From a virus, in the IMG/VR virus record IMGVR_UViG_3300013233_000552, positions 1 through 45,608 of that record: 45,608 bases of DNA, one strand, 5' to 3'. The notes beneath the pieces were generated by a model. The model did no database searches. It was not told the origin of the DNA and was given only the letters and a program-made list of their open reading frames with translations. Positions 13,613 to 21,817 of the stretch are shown piece after piece. The translations under genes were made by a program, and so were the position numbers. Each line of letters starts with the position of its first letter. The first letter of the stretch is position 1.

Positions 13613-14467
13613 ATGAGTAAAATTAAACTAATAAGAAAACCAAAAGTCTGCTTGATTGCAGCAACCAATTTGCTACCACACGGCATTGACGAGATGGCCA
13701 AGATGGTGATGGAAAGACGGCCTGAATGTGGGATCGAAAATACGGGTTTTGACGATGAAAGGCTTGAGCTTGACATTGAAAAGTGTGATTTATTTAAGCA
13801 TGATGGTTTTGATGAGGGTCGATGGCTTACAGATGCAGAGCTCTTGGTCGAGCTGGCAGGCAAAAAGTGTTACGATTCATTCAATAAAAAATCTAGCACT
13901 AAAAGCAACAAAGAATACATCGAAAACACCCAGAAGGGCGAATTCCCGCACGCAAGCATTATGTACCACCCAACCTTCACATTCTACATTGAAGGCGTGT
14001 CAAGGCGTGTCTCACACGAGTTTATCAGGCATTATGTAGGCTGTTCGGGCAGTGAGCAAGGAAGCCCAAGCCAAGAATCGACACGGTATACTTTGCACAC
14101 GGGTGAAATGGTTATTCCTCCTCGATATTTGGGCAATCAGAGATTTGAAGATGCGTTTGAGGTAGCGATGTGGCAATCGTACAATGATTATGAAAACATA
14201 ATAGACTATGAGGAATTCTTGTTCGAGGAAATAAATGAAAAACCACCCAAGGGCATGGATCGCAAACGCATTTATGAGGCCGCTGCAGGTCTGTTGCCGA
14301 TGCAAGCTGCAACATCATGGGTGTGGTCATGTAACCCTGTATCGTTGGCCAAAATGATTGGTGAAAGAACACATAAAAGTGCCGACCTTGAATTCAAAAG
14401 ACTTGCTGAACTGATGCGTGATATTGCGGTGGACTATGCACCAAATTTATTTAAAGAAGGGTTATAG
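13613..14467 (+). CDS. thyX: Flavin-dependent thymidylate synthase ThyX
   Basis: Converts dUMP to dTMP using methylenetetrahydrofolate, FAD and NADPH. 284 residues. The region HPTFTFYIEGVSRRVSHEFIRH (119-140) leads into the ThyX signature and the conserved S-x-ESTRY (about 153-159). The C-terminal EFKRLAELMRDI...APNLF also fits the family. Two oddities are present: the usual RHR is RHY (139-141), and the loop between it and ESTRY contains GCSGSEQGSP, longer than the common form. It is AGGAG-led with the start at 13613 and lies in the dTTP supply cluster with nrdJ and tdk. Confidence 0.9.
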   Translation: MSKIKLIRKPKVCLIAATNLLPHGIDEMAKMVMERRPECGIENTGFDDERLELDIEKCDLFKHDGFDEGRWLTDAELLVELAGKKCYDSFNKKSSTKSNKEYIENTQKGEFPHASIMYHPTFTFYIEGVSRRVSHEFIRHYVGCSGSEQGSPSQESTRYTLHTGEMVIPPRYLGNQRFEDAFEVAMWQSYNDYENIIDYEEFLFEEINEKPPKGMDRKRIYEAAAGLLPMQAATSWVWSCNPVSLAKMIGERTHKSADLEFKRLAELMRDIAVDYAPNLFKEGL

Positions 14468-14470
14468 GTA

Positions 14471-14803
14471 ATGAATAGAGATCTTCTTCTAGTAGAACCT
14501 GTATACAAGCTCCCTCCTGTTTTTCCTTGTACGCTAGAGGAAAGAAAGGGCGCTAAAGATGAATATCATTCTATTGTTGTAAAGAAAATGAAATTCACAA
14601 AAAGAGATGAAGTAATATCTATGCCATTCAATATTGGAGACAGAATCATATTAAATATGAGAGATGTGTATGAGCGTTTAGATTATTATATATCAGCGGA
14701 GGGCGTAAGATTCTTCTACGGCATCGAAGAAGGCTCAACTATTTACGTCTTTAGAAAGTGTTTGGCAATTATAAATGGTTGTGAGTTATGTTCCCAGGTT
14801 TAA
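14471..14803 (+). CDS. Hypothetical protein, intact copy of a tandem duplicate
   Basis: 110 residues of unknown family, with a beta-rich C-terminal half (IGDRIILNMRDVYERLDYY, GVRFFYGIEEGSTIYVFRK). The region directly downstream encodes a second copy of this C-terminal half in a broken frame, so this is one member of a small duplicated family. It starts four bases after thyX stops, with AGGT as a weak ribosome site. Confidence 0.65.
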   Translation: MNRDLLLVEPVYKLPPVFPCTLEERKGAKDEYHSIVVKKMKFTKRDEVISMPFNIGDRIILNMRDVYERLDYYISAEGVRFFYGIEEGSTIYVFRKCLAIINGCELCSQV

Positions 14804-15059
14804 GCTTGATTGATGTGGAAGGAGTTACGAGGTTTTCTGATCTATTTCTTGCCCCATTGTCCAAAAGAAAATAGGGCAAGAAATAGAGGCTGGGTCTTAC
14901 ATAAAACTAGATCTTTCTATAGAGCAATGTGACTGTGTTATTTTGAATGGCAGAACTATGTATATTAATGATGAATACTTTTTGGAAGATGGTCAGATAA
15001 AATTTGCTTGTGGTGTTGGTTCAAATTCATATTTAAATGTTTTCAGAAAGAAAAAATAA
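14788..15059 (+). pseudogene. Broken tandem duplicate of the 14471 gene
   Basis: An ATG at 14788 opens a 28-codon frame that stops at 14874. The -1 frame, open from 14841 to the stop at 15059, has no start codon of its own until far downstream. Its translation matches the 14471 protein: PIVQKK against SIVVKK, ILNGRTMYINDEYF against ILNMRDVYERLDYY, and GSNSYLNVFRK against GSTIYVFRK. The upstream frame would supply the N-terminus if one frameshift occurred between about 14841 and 14872. It is either a decayed duplicate, a sequencing indel or a recoded gene. Confidence 0.65.
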
Positions 15060-15068
15060 GGATAAAAA

Positions 15069-15332
15069 ATGAACGGATTTGAAGAATTAAAAAAAGAACG
15101 TGCTGATTTGTTTGAGAAGTTTGCCGATCTTGTTGGGATGTCGAGTGACGACATAGATCCACATTTTAATGATGATTATATAGAATGGGATATTATCAAA
15201 ATGAAAAGTGATATTGAAGCCATTGAGAAACTGCCTGTTGAAAAACGTATGCTGATTATAAACATTGATCACAACGATGATTACACATTTAAAGAATTTA
15301 GATTTATGGAAAAACAGTTGACTGAGGGTTGA
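15069..15332 (+). CDS. Hypothetical small acidic protein
   Basis: 87 residues, very acidic and helical, with GGAT as ribosome site seven bases before the ATG. No family is recognised. It lies between the duplicated gene remnant and nrdJ. The short acidic composition is common among phage accessory proteins that bind host enzymes, but there is no direct evidence for a function. Confidence 0.65.
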   Translation: MNGFEELKKERADLFEKFADLVGMSSDDIDPHFNDDYIEWDIIKMKSDIEAIEKLPVEKRMLIINIDHNDDYTFKEFRFMEKQLTEG

Positions 15333-15393
15333 AAATGCCCTAATCTACCCAACCCCCCGCAAAGCACAAAAACACTAAAAAGAAAGACGTAAA

Positions 15394-17526
15394 ATGCCTC
15401 AAAAACAAAAGAGAGCCCTAAGCCAATTAATCCAATTTGACCGTTATTCAAATTGGAATGCCTCAAAAAATAGGCGGGAAGATCATGGGGAGCATGTAGA
15501 TCGCCAATTTGATATGCACTTGGCTAAGTATCTGAATAAAGGGCGCTTTATGTCTTATCACAAAAGAAAAGATTTTGCGAGAGATCCTGATTTTGTTGAA
15601 CGTATGTTGGAAAAGAGCCGAAAGGCCACTAAAGAATACAAAATACTTGGTTCACAACGTGCCGCCCAATTTGGGGGTGTCCCCGTTTTAAGAAAGAACA
15701 CCCGTATCTATAACTGTGCCTTTTCTTTCAGCGACCGCCTGCGCTTCTTCCAAGAAGCCTTGTGGATCGCTCTTTGTGGCACGGGCACGGGCTTCTCTAT
15801 TATGCCCCATCAGATTGTGAAATACCCCTCAATACAAGCCCCTGTAACGGGTTTGGCGCATGGTGATCGTGTCTTTCGTATTCCTGATACGATTGAGGGG
15901 TGGGGAGACGCATTGGGGATGTTGATCGGCTCTTATATGCTGCCCAACCAAGAATACGTCTCGTTTGATTATTCTTTAATCAGACCTGAGGGCGCACCGC
16001 TTTCGCACGGGATGGGTAAAGCGCCGGGCCCTGAAAAACTAAAAGAGGTTTTAGAGCGAATTAGGTCAAAACTGGATGGGGTTTTACAGAGTGATTTTGC
16101 TGAATATACCAATTCTTTTGATCTGCGCTTCAAAAAGCTGCGTAAATTACGCCCTTTTGATGCGCTTGAGATCTCTATGATGTCGATGGATGCGGTGGTT
16201 GCGGGGGGCACGAGGCGCACGGCCTCGATTTGTGTTTTTGATCCCGATGACCACACCACCCGTGATTGTAAATTAAGCCCCGATTGGTTTGAAAAAAAAC
16301 CTTGGCTTTCTAACTCAAACAATTCTGCGCTTTTGGTGCGGGGGGGTACTGATGAGGAGGTGTTCAAAGAGCTGATCGAGCAATCCAAAAAATCATTTGG
16401 TGATCCCGGCATCTACTGGGCGAATTTCAAGGATACGGGGCCGAACCCGTGTTGTGAAATCGGCTTTTACCCTGTGTCCCCTTCTAACGGCAAAACGGGG
16501 TGGGGTTTCTGCAACCTGAGCACAATTAATGTGGCCGCTTGTGAAACACAAAAAGATTTGATTGATGCTGCCAAGATGGCCGCTGTTGTGGGCACTTTGC
16601 AGGCTGGTTACACTGATTTTGGGTATTTGGGTGAGGAAACAGAGGAGATCGCCCGTCATGAAGCCCTCATTGGGGTTTCTATGACAGGAATCATGGAGAA
16701 GCCGCATCTTGTTTACGATAAAATAACAATGATGAGGGCGGCCAATGCCGTAGTCTTCACAAATCAGCAAATGGCAAAAGCATTGGGCATAAATAAAGCC
16801 GCCAGGGCAACTTGTGTAAAACCAGAGGGCACGGGGTCACTTGTCCTGGGCACAAGCTCTTGTGGTATCCACCCGCCCCACGCTAAACGATATTTAAAGA
16901 GGGTGAAAATGGGCGTCTCAGACGCTGCTTTCAAACATTATGAAAAACACAACCCCGAATGTGTGGAATACGATCTTTACAGTAAAAAAGACGGTTACAT
17001 TTGTTTTGCCATTGAAGAATCAGAAACGGCTATAATCAGGGGTAAAGACACGGCTTTGCAGCAACTAGATCGGGTCAAATTCTTAAAAAAATACTGGGTT
17101 GACAAGGGTCATTGCCCCGAAAGATGCCTCGATCCACGGGTTGAAAATAATGTGTCAAACACAATCAGTGTGGAAGAAGAAGAATGGCCAGCTTTAACTG
17201 ATGAGATGTTCAAATCGCAAGACCTTCTGGCGGGTGTCTCGTTTTCAAGCCCTTACCTCGATATCAGCTATCACAACACCCCAAATGTAGCGGTTCGAGA
17301 TGTTGAAGTACCCCCTGATTTCTTCATCGGGCAAGCACCTTGGCCTTGGGCAAAAGACAAAAGCACACAAAAAGAATCCGAAAAACTGGCCTACATTGCT
17401 GCAAAGTGGGAGGCCTGCCGAAAGTCAAAACCGATCGACTTTAAGGATATTAATGACGATTCTAAAGAAGGAATCAAAATAACCGAAACCGTGGCCTGTG
17501 GCGGCGGCGCTTGTGAGGTGGTGTGA
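15394..17526 (+). CDS. nrdJ: Adenosylcobalamin-dependent (class II) ribonucleotide reductase, RTPR-like
   Basis: Reduces ribonucleotides to deoxyribonucleotides with a B12-generated thiyl radical. 710 residues, close to monomeric RTPR (about 740). Key residues are C108 in RIYNCAF (redox pair), NPCCEI (351-356) with the predicted thiyl C353 and E355, C373 in GFCNLST, the PEGT-GS segment (478-482), and the C-terminal C702-x4-C707 relay pair. The usual NPCGEI has Cys in place of Gly here (C354). No class I nrdA/B or class III nrdD/G gene is seen. It ends in a TGATG overlap with tdk. It works with thyX and tdk to supply dTTP and other dNTPs independent of oxygen. Confidence 0.93.
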   Translation: MPQKQKRALSQLIQFDRYSNWNASKNRREDHGEHVDRQFDMHLAKYLNKGRFMSYHKRKDFARDPDFVERMLEKSRKATKEYKILGSQRAAQFGGVPVLRKNTRIYNCAFSFSDRLRFFQEALWIALCGTGTGFSIMPHQIVKYPSIQAPVTGLAHGDRVFRIPDTIEGWGDALGMLIGSYMLPNQEYVSFDYSLIRPEGAPLSHGMGKAPGPEKLKEVLERIRSKLDGVLQSDFAEYTNSFDLRFKKLRKLRPFDALEISMMSMDAVVAGGTRRTASICVFDPDDHTTRDCKLSPDWFEKKPWLSNSNNSALLVRGGTDEEVFKELIEQSKKSFGDPGIYWANFKDTGPNPCCEIGFYPVSPSNGKTGWGFCNLSTINVAACETQKDLIDAAKMAAVVGTLQAGYTDFGYLGEETEEIARHEALIGVSMTGIMEKPHLVYDKITMMRAANAVVFTNQQMAKALGINKAARATCVKPEGTGSLVLGTSSCGIHPPHAKRYLKRVKMGVSDAAFKHYEKHNPECVEYDLYSKKDGYICFAIEESETAIIRGKDTALQQLDRVKFLKKYWVDKGHCPERCLDPRVENNVSNTISVEEEEWPALTDEMFKSQDLLAGVSFSSPYLDISYHNTPNVAVRDVEVPPDFFIGQAPWPWAKDKSTQKESEKLAYIAAKWEACRKSKPIDFKDINDDSKEGIKITETVACGGGACEVV

Positions 17527-18059
17527 TGCAGCGAAAAATAAAAGTGATCACGGGGCCGATGTTTTCGGGGAAAACCACCGAGCTTATGCGATTATTCAGA
17601 GCGGATAAATCGAAAAAGATTTTGATAAAACATTCTCTTGATGATGCCCGTGGTGGGCTTGGTCAAGTGAAGACGCATGATGGTAAAACAATGCAGGGGT
17701 GTGTTTCGACAAGCTCCCTCAAGAATATGGCTGACAAGATTGGCACAATGGATTCTTTTTATATCGATGAAGTCCAGTTTTTTGATACAATTGAGATGCA
17801 GTATTTTAGGGGTAAATGTGTCCAGCAAGGCAGGTCTCTGATTGTTGCGGGGTTGTTGAGAGATCGGAACAATGGCAAATTCCCCACAATGAAACATTTA
17901 TTGCTTGAAGCATCTGAGGCTGTGTTTTTGAAGGCCGATTGTGCTTGCGGGAATGAGGCCACCGAGACCAAATTAACCACCCCTGTGGATGTGTGTGGGA
18001 ATCTTGTGGGCGGGTCTGAGAAGTATTCCCCCGTCTGTTTTGGGTGTTTTCATAAATAG
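17526..18059 (+). CDS. tdk: Thymidine kinase (type II)
   Basis: Phosphorylates thymidine to dTMP. 177 residues from the ATG at 17526, which overlaps the nrdJ stop as TGATG; a GTG three bases earlier is less likely. Features are the P-loop GPMFSGKT (10-17), the DEVQFF motif binding Mg/substrate, and a structural zinc site from CACG and CFGC cysteine pairs. It is the last rightward gene, followed by a terminator at the convergent junction. Confidence 0.93.
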   Translation: MQRKIKVITGPMFSGKTTELMRLFRADKSKKILIKHSLDDARGGLGQVKTHDGKTMQGCVSTSSLKNMADKIGTMDSFYIDEVQFFDTIEMQYFRGKCVQQGRSLIVAGLLRDRNNGKFPTMKHLLLEASEAVFLKADCACGNEATETKLTTPVDVCGNLVGGSEKYSPVCFGCFHK

Positions 18060-18062
18060 AAA

Positions 18063-18081
18063 ACCCCTCTTTTGGAGGGGT
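18063..18081. terminator. Bidirectional terminator at convergent junction
   Basis: A perfect 7-bp stem (18063-18069 with 18075-18081), loop TTTTG. On the minus strand the stem is followed by TTTC TATTT, and on the plus strand by GTGTTTT. It sits directly after tdk and downstream of the leftward lysis genes, so it can end both blocks. Confidence 0.7.
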
Positions 18082-18088
18082 GTGTTTT

Positions 18089-18171
18089 GGCGCACGTCTG
18101 CGCCTAAAAATCAAGCTCTGAGATTGTATGGGTGGGAGTAACCCCGTGGTTTGAGCGTTGGCAGGGCTTGA
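18089..18171. other. Structured noncoding region between convergent blocks
   Basis: Two further dyads fill the 140-base gap after tdk. One is a perfect 6-bp hairpin GGCGCA-CGTC-TGCGCC (18089-18104). The other is a 10-bp stem pairing 18111-18120 with 18162-18171 (one wobble) around a 41-base loop that itself can form GGG-AGTAA-CCC. No open frame, and it does not fold as a tRNA. It may be a 3' UTR protection element or a small RNA. Confidence 0.4.
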
Positions 18172-18199
18172 GACCAAGAGGCTTTAGGGGTGTTGTTGG

Positions 18200-18781
18200 T
18201 TACTCTATAGCACAAAAACCTGTGTTTTGGAAGGCTTTTAACGGGAATAAATGACCAGGGCACTGCTTTGGTTTCGATCTCACTTCATCGTGTCCAAAAA
18301 CATCGATTGGGCCGTATTTGTCAAAAAGATCTTGCATTAAAAGTAAGCCTGCTTCGACTTGTTCATCTGTGGGTTTTTCTTTGCGAAAATCCCCGATGAA
18401 CCCGATGCCGATTGAATGGTCGTTTTCTTTACCCGCATGCGCCCCCTTTGCTGCAATTGGCAGTGTTTGGCACACCTCGCCATCTTGAGAGATCAGAAAG
18501 TGGTACGGGCAAAAGGCACGATCTTTGAATTCTTGTGGCACTTTCCCCATTGCCCGCCATTTTCTTATGTGACTCTCGATCTTCTTTGAGGGCAAAAGAA
18601 CGGGGGCAATACCCCATGGGTCTGTCAAAAAGAATTCTGCAACGTGGTGTGGGTCTGTGCGGCCATAAGGAAAAATCCGATGCAGAATGATGCTTTCGGT
18701 GCTTTTTCTTTCTGGCCGATCGACTTGGGAATACTGTGTCAAATCTTGGTATTCATAATCATGAAAATCACGATCCATCAT
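18200..18781 (-). CDS. Endolysin: N-acetylmuramoyl-L-alanine amidase (T7 lysozyme/Amidase_2 type)
   Basis: Cleaves the amide bond between the glycan and peptide of peptidoglycan to lyse the host. 193 residues. Zinc ligands fit H34 (IILHRI), H164 (FGHDEV) and C174 (QCPGH), as in T7 lysozyme. The core FCPYHFLISQDGEVCQTLPIAAKGAHAG (90-117) and SIGIGFIGDF are family hallmarks. There is no signal peptide or wall-binding domain, so export would need a holin. ATG 18781 overlaps the previous stop; a second ATG at 18778 is equally possible. It is the last gene of the leftward block. Confidence 0.9.
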   Translation of the reverse strand: MMDRDFHDYEYQDLTQYSQVDRPERKSTESIILHRIFPYGRTDPHHVAEFFLTDPWGIAPVLLPSKKIESHIRKWRAMGKVPQEFKDRAFCPYHFLISQDGEVCQTLPIAAKGAHAGKENDHSIGIGFIGDFRKEKPTDEQVEAGLLLMQDLFDKYGPIDVFGHDEVRSKPKQCPGHLFPLKAFQNTGFCAIE

Positions 18782-19107
18782 TTCTCAATGCCTCTTTTCA
18801 TGAAGAAACCACGTAAGCGAGAAATTAATTTGTTTTCTGATTTTTTCGTGAGTTTCTTCTTGACACGATGTGTCTTTACCAATTCCACACCTTTTTCAAT
18901 GCCAGCTTGCAAATCCTTGATTTCACCCTTTTGTTGCATATGAGCCAATTCATCTTTGACTGCCTCGAAAGCCTCAATCGTTTTGTCCAATTCAAATTTC
19001 TTGGCGCTACGCATGTGAAAGAGAGCCCCTAAAACAATCCCGATTATAGAAAAGATGCTGCTGAGGGCAGGTGCTAAGTCTTGAAAAGTCTTGATTAAGT
19101 CAAACAT
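18778..19107 (-). CDS. Small membrane protein, candidate holin or lysis accessory
   Basis: 109 residues with one hydrophobic segment near the N-terminus (about 14-31, SSIFSIIGIVLGALFH) followed by a charged helix and a very basic tail. One membrane span with a cytoplasmic-type basic tail and position just before the amidase suggest a holin or related lysis protein. No specific holin family is recognised, and a spanin component is an alternative. It overlaps the amidase by four bases. Confidence 0.65.
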   Translation of the reverse strand: MFDLIKTFQDLAPALSSIFSIIGIVLGALFHMRSAKKFELDKTIEAFEAVKDELAHMQQKGEIKDLQAGIEKGVELVKTHRVKKKLTKKSENKLISRLRGFFMKRGIEK

Positions 19108-19108
19108 A

Positions 19109-19504
19109 TTATTTCCTTTTTCTTGCTAAAAACTGGTGTTCTAATTCTCTAAGCCTGTGCTCAAAATCGGCATGTGTTTTATTTTCTTCTTGGAGATGGT
19201 TTTTCACATCCTCGGTTAAACGGTCGATAATTAACCCGCTTTTGTCATTGTTTCTCTGAATCACACGTAAGGTCTTCTCAATTGATGCGAGTCTCACCTC
19301 TATCTTATCAAAACCGCTTTTATCGCTTGACATGTAAGAACCCAATGGTCCTGCTGTTCCTGCCCCGAAAAGAAGCCCTAAAATCAAGGGTAGATGCTTT
19401 AGATTCACGGTTAAAAGTCCTGTTTCGGGGGCTGGTTGGTTTGCGGGGGCGGGTGCATAAATGCCACTGTGGCTTGTGTCTTGGTATCGGGTTGGTTCAC
19501 TCAT
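19109..19504 (-). CDS. Small membrane protein with coiled-coil tail, lysis module
   Basis: 131 residues: a Pro-rich N-terminus (about 1-33), one hydrophobic segment (LPLILGLLFGAGTAGPLG, about 38-55), then a long predicted coiled coil (about 62-128). This topology resembles phage proteins placed beside holins and also i-spanins. With the next gene it gives the amidase two possible membrane partners. Which of the two is the holin cannot be decided from sequence. Confidence 0.62.
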   Translation of the reverse strand: MSEPTRYQDTSHSGIYAPAPANQPAPETGLLTVNLKHLPLILGLLFGAGTAGPLGSYMSSDKSGFDKIEVRLASIEKTLRVIQRNNDKSGLIIDRLTEDVKNHLQEENKTHADFEHRLRELEHQFLARKRK

Positions 19505-20547
19505 CGTACTGTGTCCTTTTTCAATTCAAAAGAACCGCTGAGGCCTTCGGGGGAATCCCGATCCCCTTCATATAGTGAGAAGGCCGCCCCTGCTTCGGTT
19601 GTCCAAGCTGAAAAGCCTGCGGTTGTGATTGTGTTGGCCGTGGCGTCTATGGCCGTTATAAGCGCCCTTTGAGTGTTTGTCCCCGCTGGTACCAAGATTT
19701 GTCCCCGTCTGATTTTTGTAAAATCCCCGCCTGTGATGGTGATGGTGTCTGACCCCGCTGTAAAATCTAGAGCCCCCGCTGTGGTGGCCAAAACGCCCTG
19801 CCTTGTGACCTCTGTATCCCAAACATAACGCCCTGCCTCTGCGTCCAATGTGTCGTCAATCCTCAGTTTTATAACCGCTTTGCCGTTCACGGCGTCTGTG
19901 ATTTGGATTTCTCCCGCATCGTATGAATGTTTTATGAAAATTTCTTTGTCTGTTTTTGCGTGCCTGACTGACATTCTGAGTATTGCGTTTGTCAAATCAA
20001 TAACGGTGCTGGAATCCGCCTTTTTACCCGTTGGGATTACTAAACCATAGGGGTTGTCGATGGAAATTGTGGTATTTATAAGAACACCAAGTATTCTGAA
20101 GAAATGCTGGGGGTCATTGGGTATCCGAACCCAATCACCGACTGAAATACCACTTGTATTTGTGGCAGAAAGAACGGTCGAGCCATCCCAAAACCAATCG
20201 CCTGGCTGCCTTTTGGGGGCGTTTAAGACTGTGATTTCTAGGTTTCGGGAATCACCCCTTTTTAAAGAAATATCTGACACAATATCACCACCAAAATAGA
20301 GTAAGCCACGCAAAGGGGGATTAGAGGCAAGATTGCCGAAAGAAGGGGTTGAAACATTTAAATCACCAAAAAAAGGGGTTTGGTTTACTATATCACCAAA
20401 AAGTGGGATTTGTGATAAAAAAACACCTTCCAATGTTGTTTTTTGGTTGACATTGCCTGTGGCTTGTCCCTGCACGTTTAAAACCGTGGTGGATGCCCCG
20501 AATGGGTCACATAACCATCCGCCTGTGAAAAGGGCTGTTACACTCAT
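19501..20547 (-). CDS. Tail/baseplate protein with 10-residue repeats and BppU-like domain
   Basis: 348 residues from ATG 20547, which overlaps the upstream stop as ATGA; an earlier in-frame codon at 20577 would overlap by 34 bases and is less likely. Residues 45-84 hold four tandem 10-residue repeats of the type S-Q-x-P-x-F-G-D-[LI]-x. Next comes a segment starting ISLKRGDSRNLEITV that resembles the N-terminal beta domain of BppU-type baseplate proteins. The C-terminus is a beta-rich region with GDRDSPEGLSGSFEL. It is probably a virion tip or fibre component. Confidence 0.65.
   Translation of the reverse strand: MSVTALFTGGWLCDPFGASTTVLNVQGQATGNVNQKTTLEGVFLSQIPLFGDIVNQTPFFGDLNVSTPSFGNLASNPPLRGLLYFGGDIVSDISLKRGDSRNLEITVLNAPKRQPGDWFWDGSTVLSATNTSGISVGDWVRIPNDPQHFFRILGVLINTTISIDNPYGLVIPTGKKADSSTVIDLTNAILRMSVRHAKTDKEIFIKHSYDAGEIQITDAVNGKAVIKLRIDDTLDAEAGRYVWDTEVTRQGVLATTAGALDFTAGSDTITITGGDFTKIRRGQILVPAGTNTQRALITAIDATANTITTAGFSAWTTEAGAAFSLYEGDRDSPEGLSGSFELKKDTVR
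20296..20415 (-). repeat. Four tandem 30-base repeats coding 10-residue units
   Basis: The units read SQIPLFGDIV, NQTPFFGDLN, VSTPSFGNLA and SNPPLRGLLY. A degenerate fifth unit may follow (FGGDIV). The DNA is diverged between units, so the repeat is conserved mainly at protein level. Confidence 0.65.
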
Positions 20548-21110
20548 GCTGTGCGCCTTCTGAGCAACGATTGCCATTTATCTGCGCTGAGATGGCTTGC
20601 AGCAATTGTAAAAGTCATGATTTCACCTTCCCCCGTTGCGCCTGCTGTGCTGGCCGCTGCCGTGGCTTCTGTAGCAAAAACCCTGCGTCTGAATGCTGTG
20701 GGGCGGTTGTTGGCGTCAAATGTGATGGTGTCATCTCTGACGTGCCCGCCTGCTTGTGCAAATGCGCTTAGGATGGCCTCCCCAACCGATCCCACATTGG
20801 TATGTGTCGTCAAATCAATGTCAAGTAAGCGGGCGGGGTTTTCGCTTGTGATGCTTTCGACGGCGATTAAGTGATCTGGCGATCTAGCGGTGTGGTTCAC
20901 ATCTGTGTAAACCAAATACTTTACAGTGAAATAACCCGTTGTTAAAGTTGCGGTGGTGTGGTATAAACCGCCCCCGCCATCGGTCATTGGTATTGCTGAA
21001 CCCACCAATGTGCCGTTGGCATCATAGATATAGGCCAAGGGATAAAATCCAGAAGCCTCGTTAGCCAACGCCAATTGTAAGAGGATGGTATCACCCGCAA
21101 AAGTGTGCAT
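20544..21110 (-). CDS. Tail-associated structural protein
   Basis: 188 residues with two parts. The first 90 are a beta-sandwich-like domain starting MHTFAGDTILLQLALAN with a GLYHTTATLTTGYFTVKY strand pair. The second part contains GGHVRDDTITFDANNRPTAFRRRVFATEA, a segment I associate with small phage virion proteins near tail fibres. Function is inferred from position in the tail module. Its end overlaps the next gene. Confidence 0.65.
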   Translation of the reverse strand: MHTFAGDTILLQLALANEASGFYPLAYIYDANGTLVGSAIPMTDGGGGLYHTTATLTTGYFTVKYLVYTDVNHTARSPDHLIAVESITSENPARLLDIDLTTHTNVGSVGEAILSAFAQAGGHVRDDTITFDANNRPTAFRRRVFATEATAAASTAGATGEGEIMTFTIAASHLSADKWQSLLRRRTA

Positions 21111-21630
21111 TTCTTACCACCAAAAGTGCGTTGTTTAAGAAACCAAGACCCTGCGCATCCCCTTTAAATTTGAAATTTAAATCCACATCTGAAGGCAAAG
21201 CCATGTCAAAATGTGCTTTTGAGCTTTTTGTATTAATCGTAAAAAGCAAATGGCCGCCATCGAAAACTCCGAGTGTAAAAATCCCGTAAAAAGCGGGTAA
21301 ATTGAAAGTGCATTCTGCGTGTATAAAATCACCTTTTTCAAAATCTGAACGATCAAAAGAGGCAAAATTAAACCAAGTATTATCGACTTGTTTCATCTTT
21401 TCTACTTGGTATTTCTCGCCTGAGAAACTGATCTTTGGCGCAAAACCATCCCCGTCATGTGCGTAAATAATGCCCTGATCTAGAAGAGGCATATCCCCCA
21501 CAAAGTTTAACAAAACAGATTCATGTGGCCTACGTCTCACAATACCCCGTAACTTCTGCATGGCACTGGTCATCAATAGAGATCCCCAAAGCTCAGAAGG
21601 TGATAAACTGGTGTTTATCTCGATTATCAC
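21091..21630 (-). CDS. Hypothetical virion-associated protein
   Basis: 179 residues, beta-rich and unrecognised. A run such as GIFTLGVFDGGHLLFTINTKS suggests a beta-sandwich domain, perhaps for sugar or receptor binding. It overlaps the downstream gene by 20 bases and the upstream small gene by four, as in a tight late operon. Confidence 0.62.
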   Translation of the reverse strand: MIIEINTSLSPSELWGSLLMTSAMQKLRGIVRRRPHESVLLNFVGDMPLLDQGIIYAHDGDGFAPKISFSGEKYQVEKMKQVDNTWFNFASFDRSDFEKGDFIHAECTFNLPAFYGIFTLGVFDGGHLLFTINTKSSKAHFDMALPSDVDLNFKFKGDAQGLGFLNNALLVVRNAHFCG

Positions 21631-21815
21631 GGTGTTTTTCCCGTTATCAATTTCGCCAAGTCTTCCATCGAAAGGTCAACAAAAACCTTTTTCATTGGCG
21701 TGTTTGTTACGTCAACACCGTTGGCAAAAATACGATGGTTTTTGTCTTTTTGAGGATCTTTGTAATTGGGATCTCTTCGACTTGTTGTTGAGTTTTTTCG
21801 TTTTTTAAAAGACAC
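21627..21815 (-). CDS. Hypothetical small basic protein (GTG start)
   Basis: 62 residues from GTG 21815. GGGAG lies five bases before this GTG and directly ahead of the upstream gene's stop, making it a better start than the ATG at 21848, which has no ribosome site and lies inside the upstream gene. The N-terminus is very basic (KKRKNSTTSRR) and the C-terminus helical. No family recognised. Confidence 0.55.
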   Translation of the reverse strand: MSFKKRKNSTTSRRDPNYKDPQKDKNHRIFANGVDVTNTPMKKVFVDLSMEDLAKLITGKTP

Positions 21816-21817
21816 TT

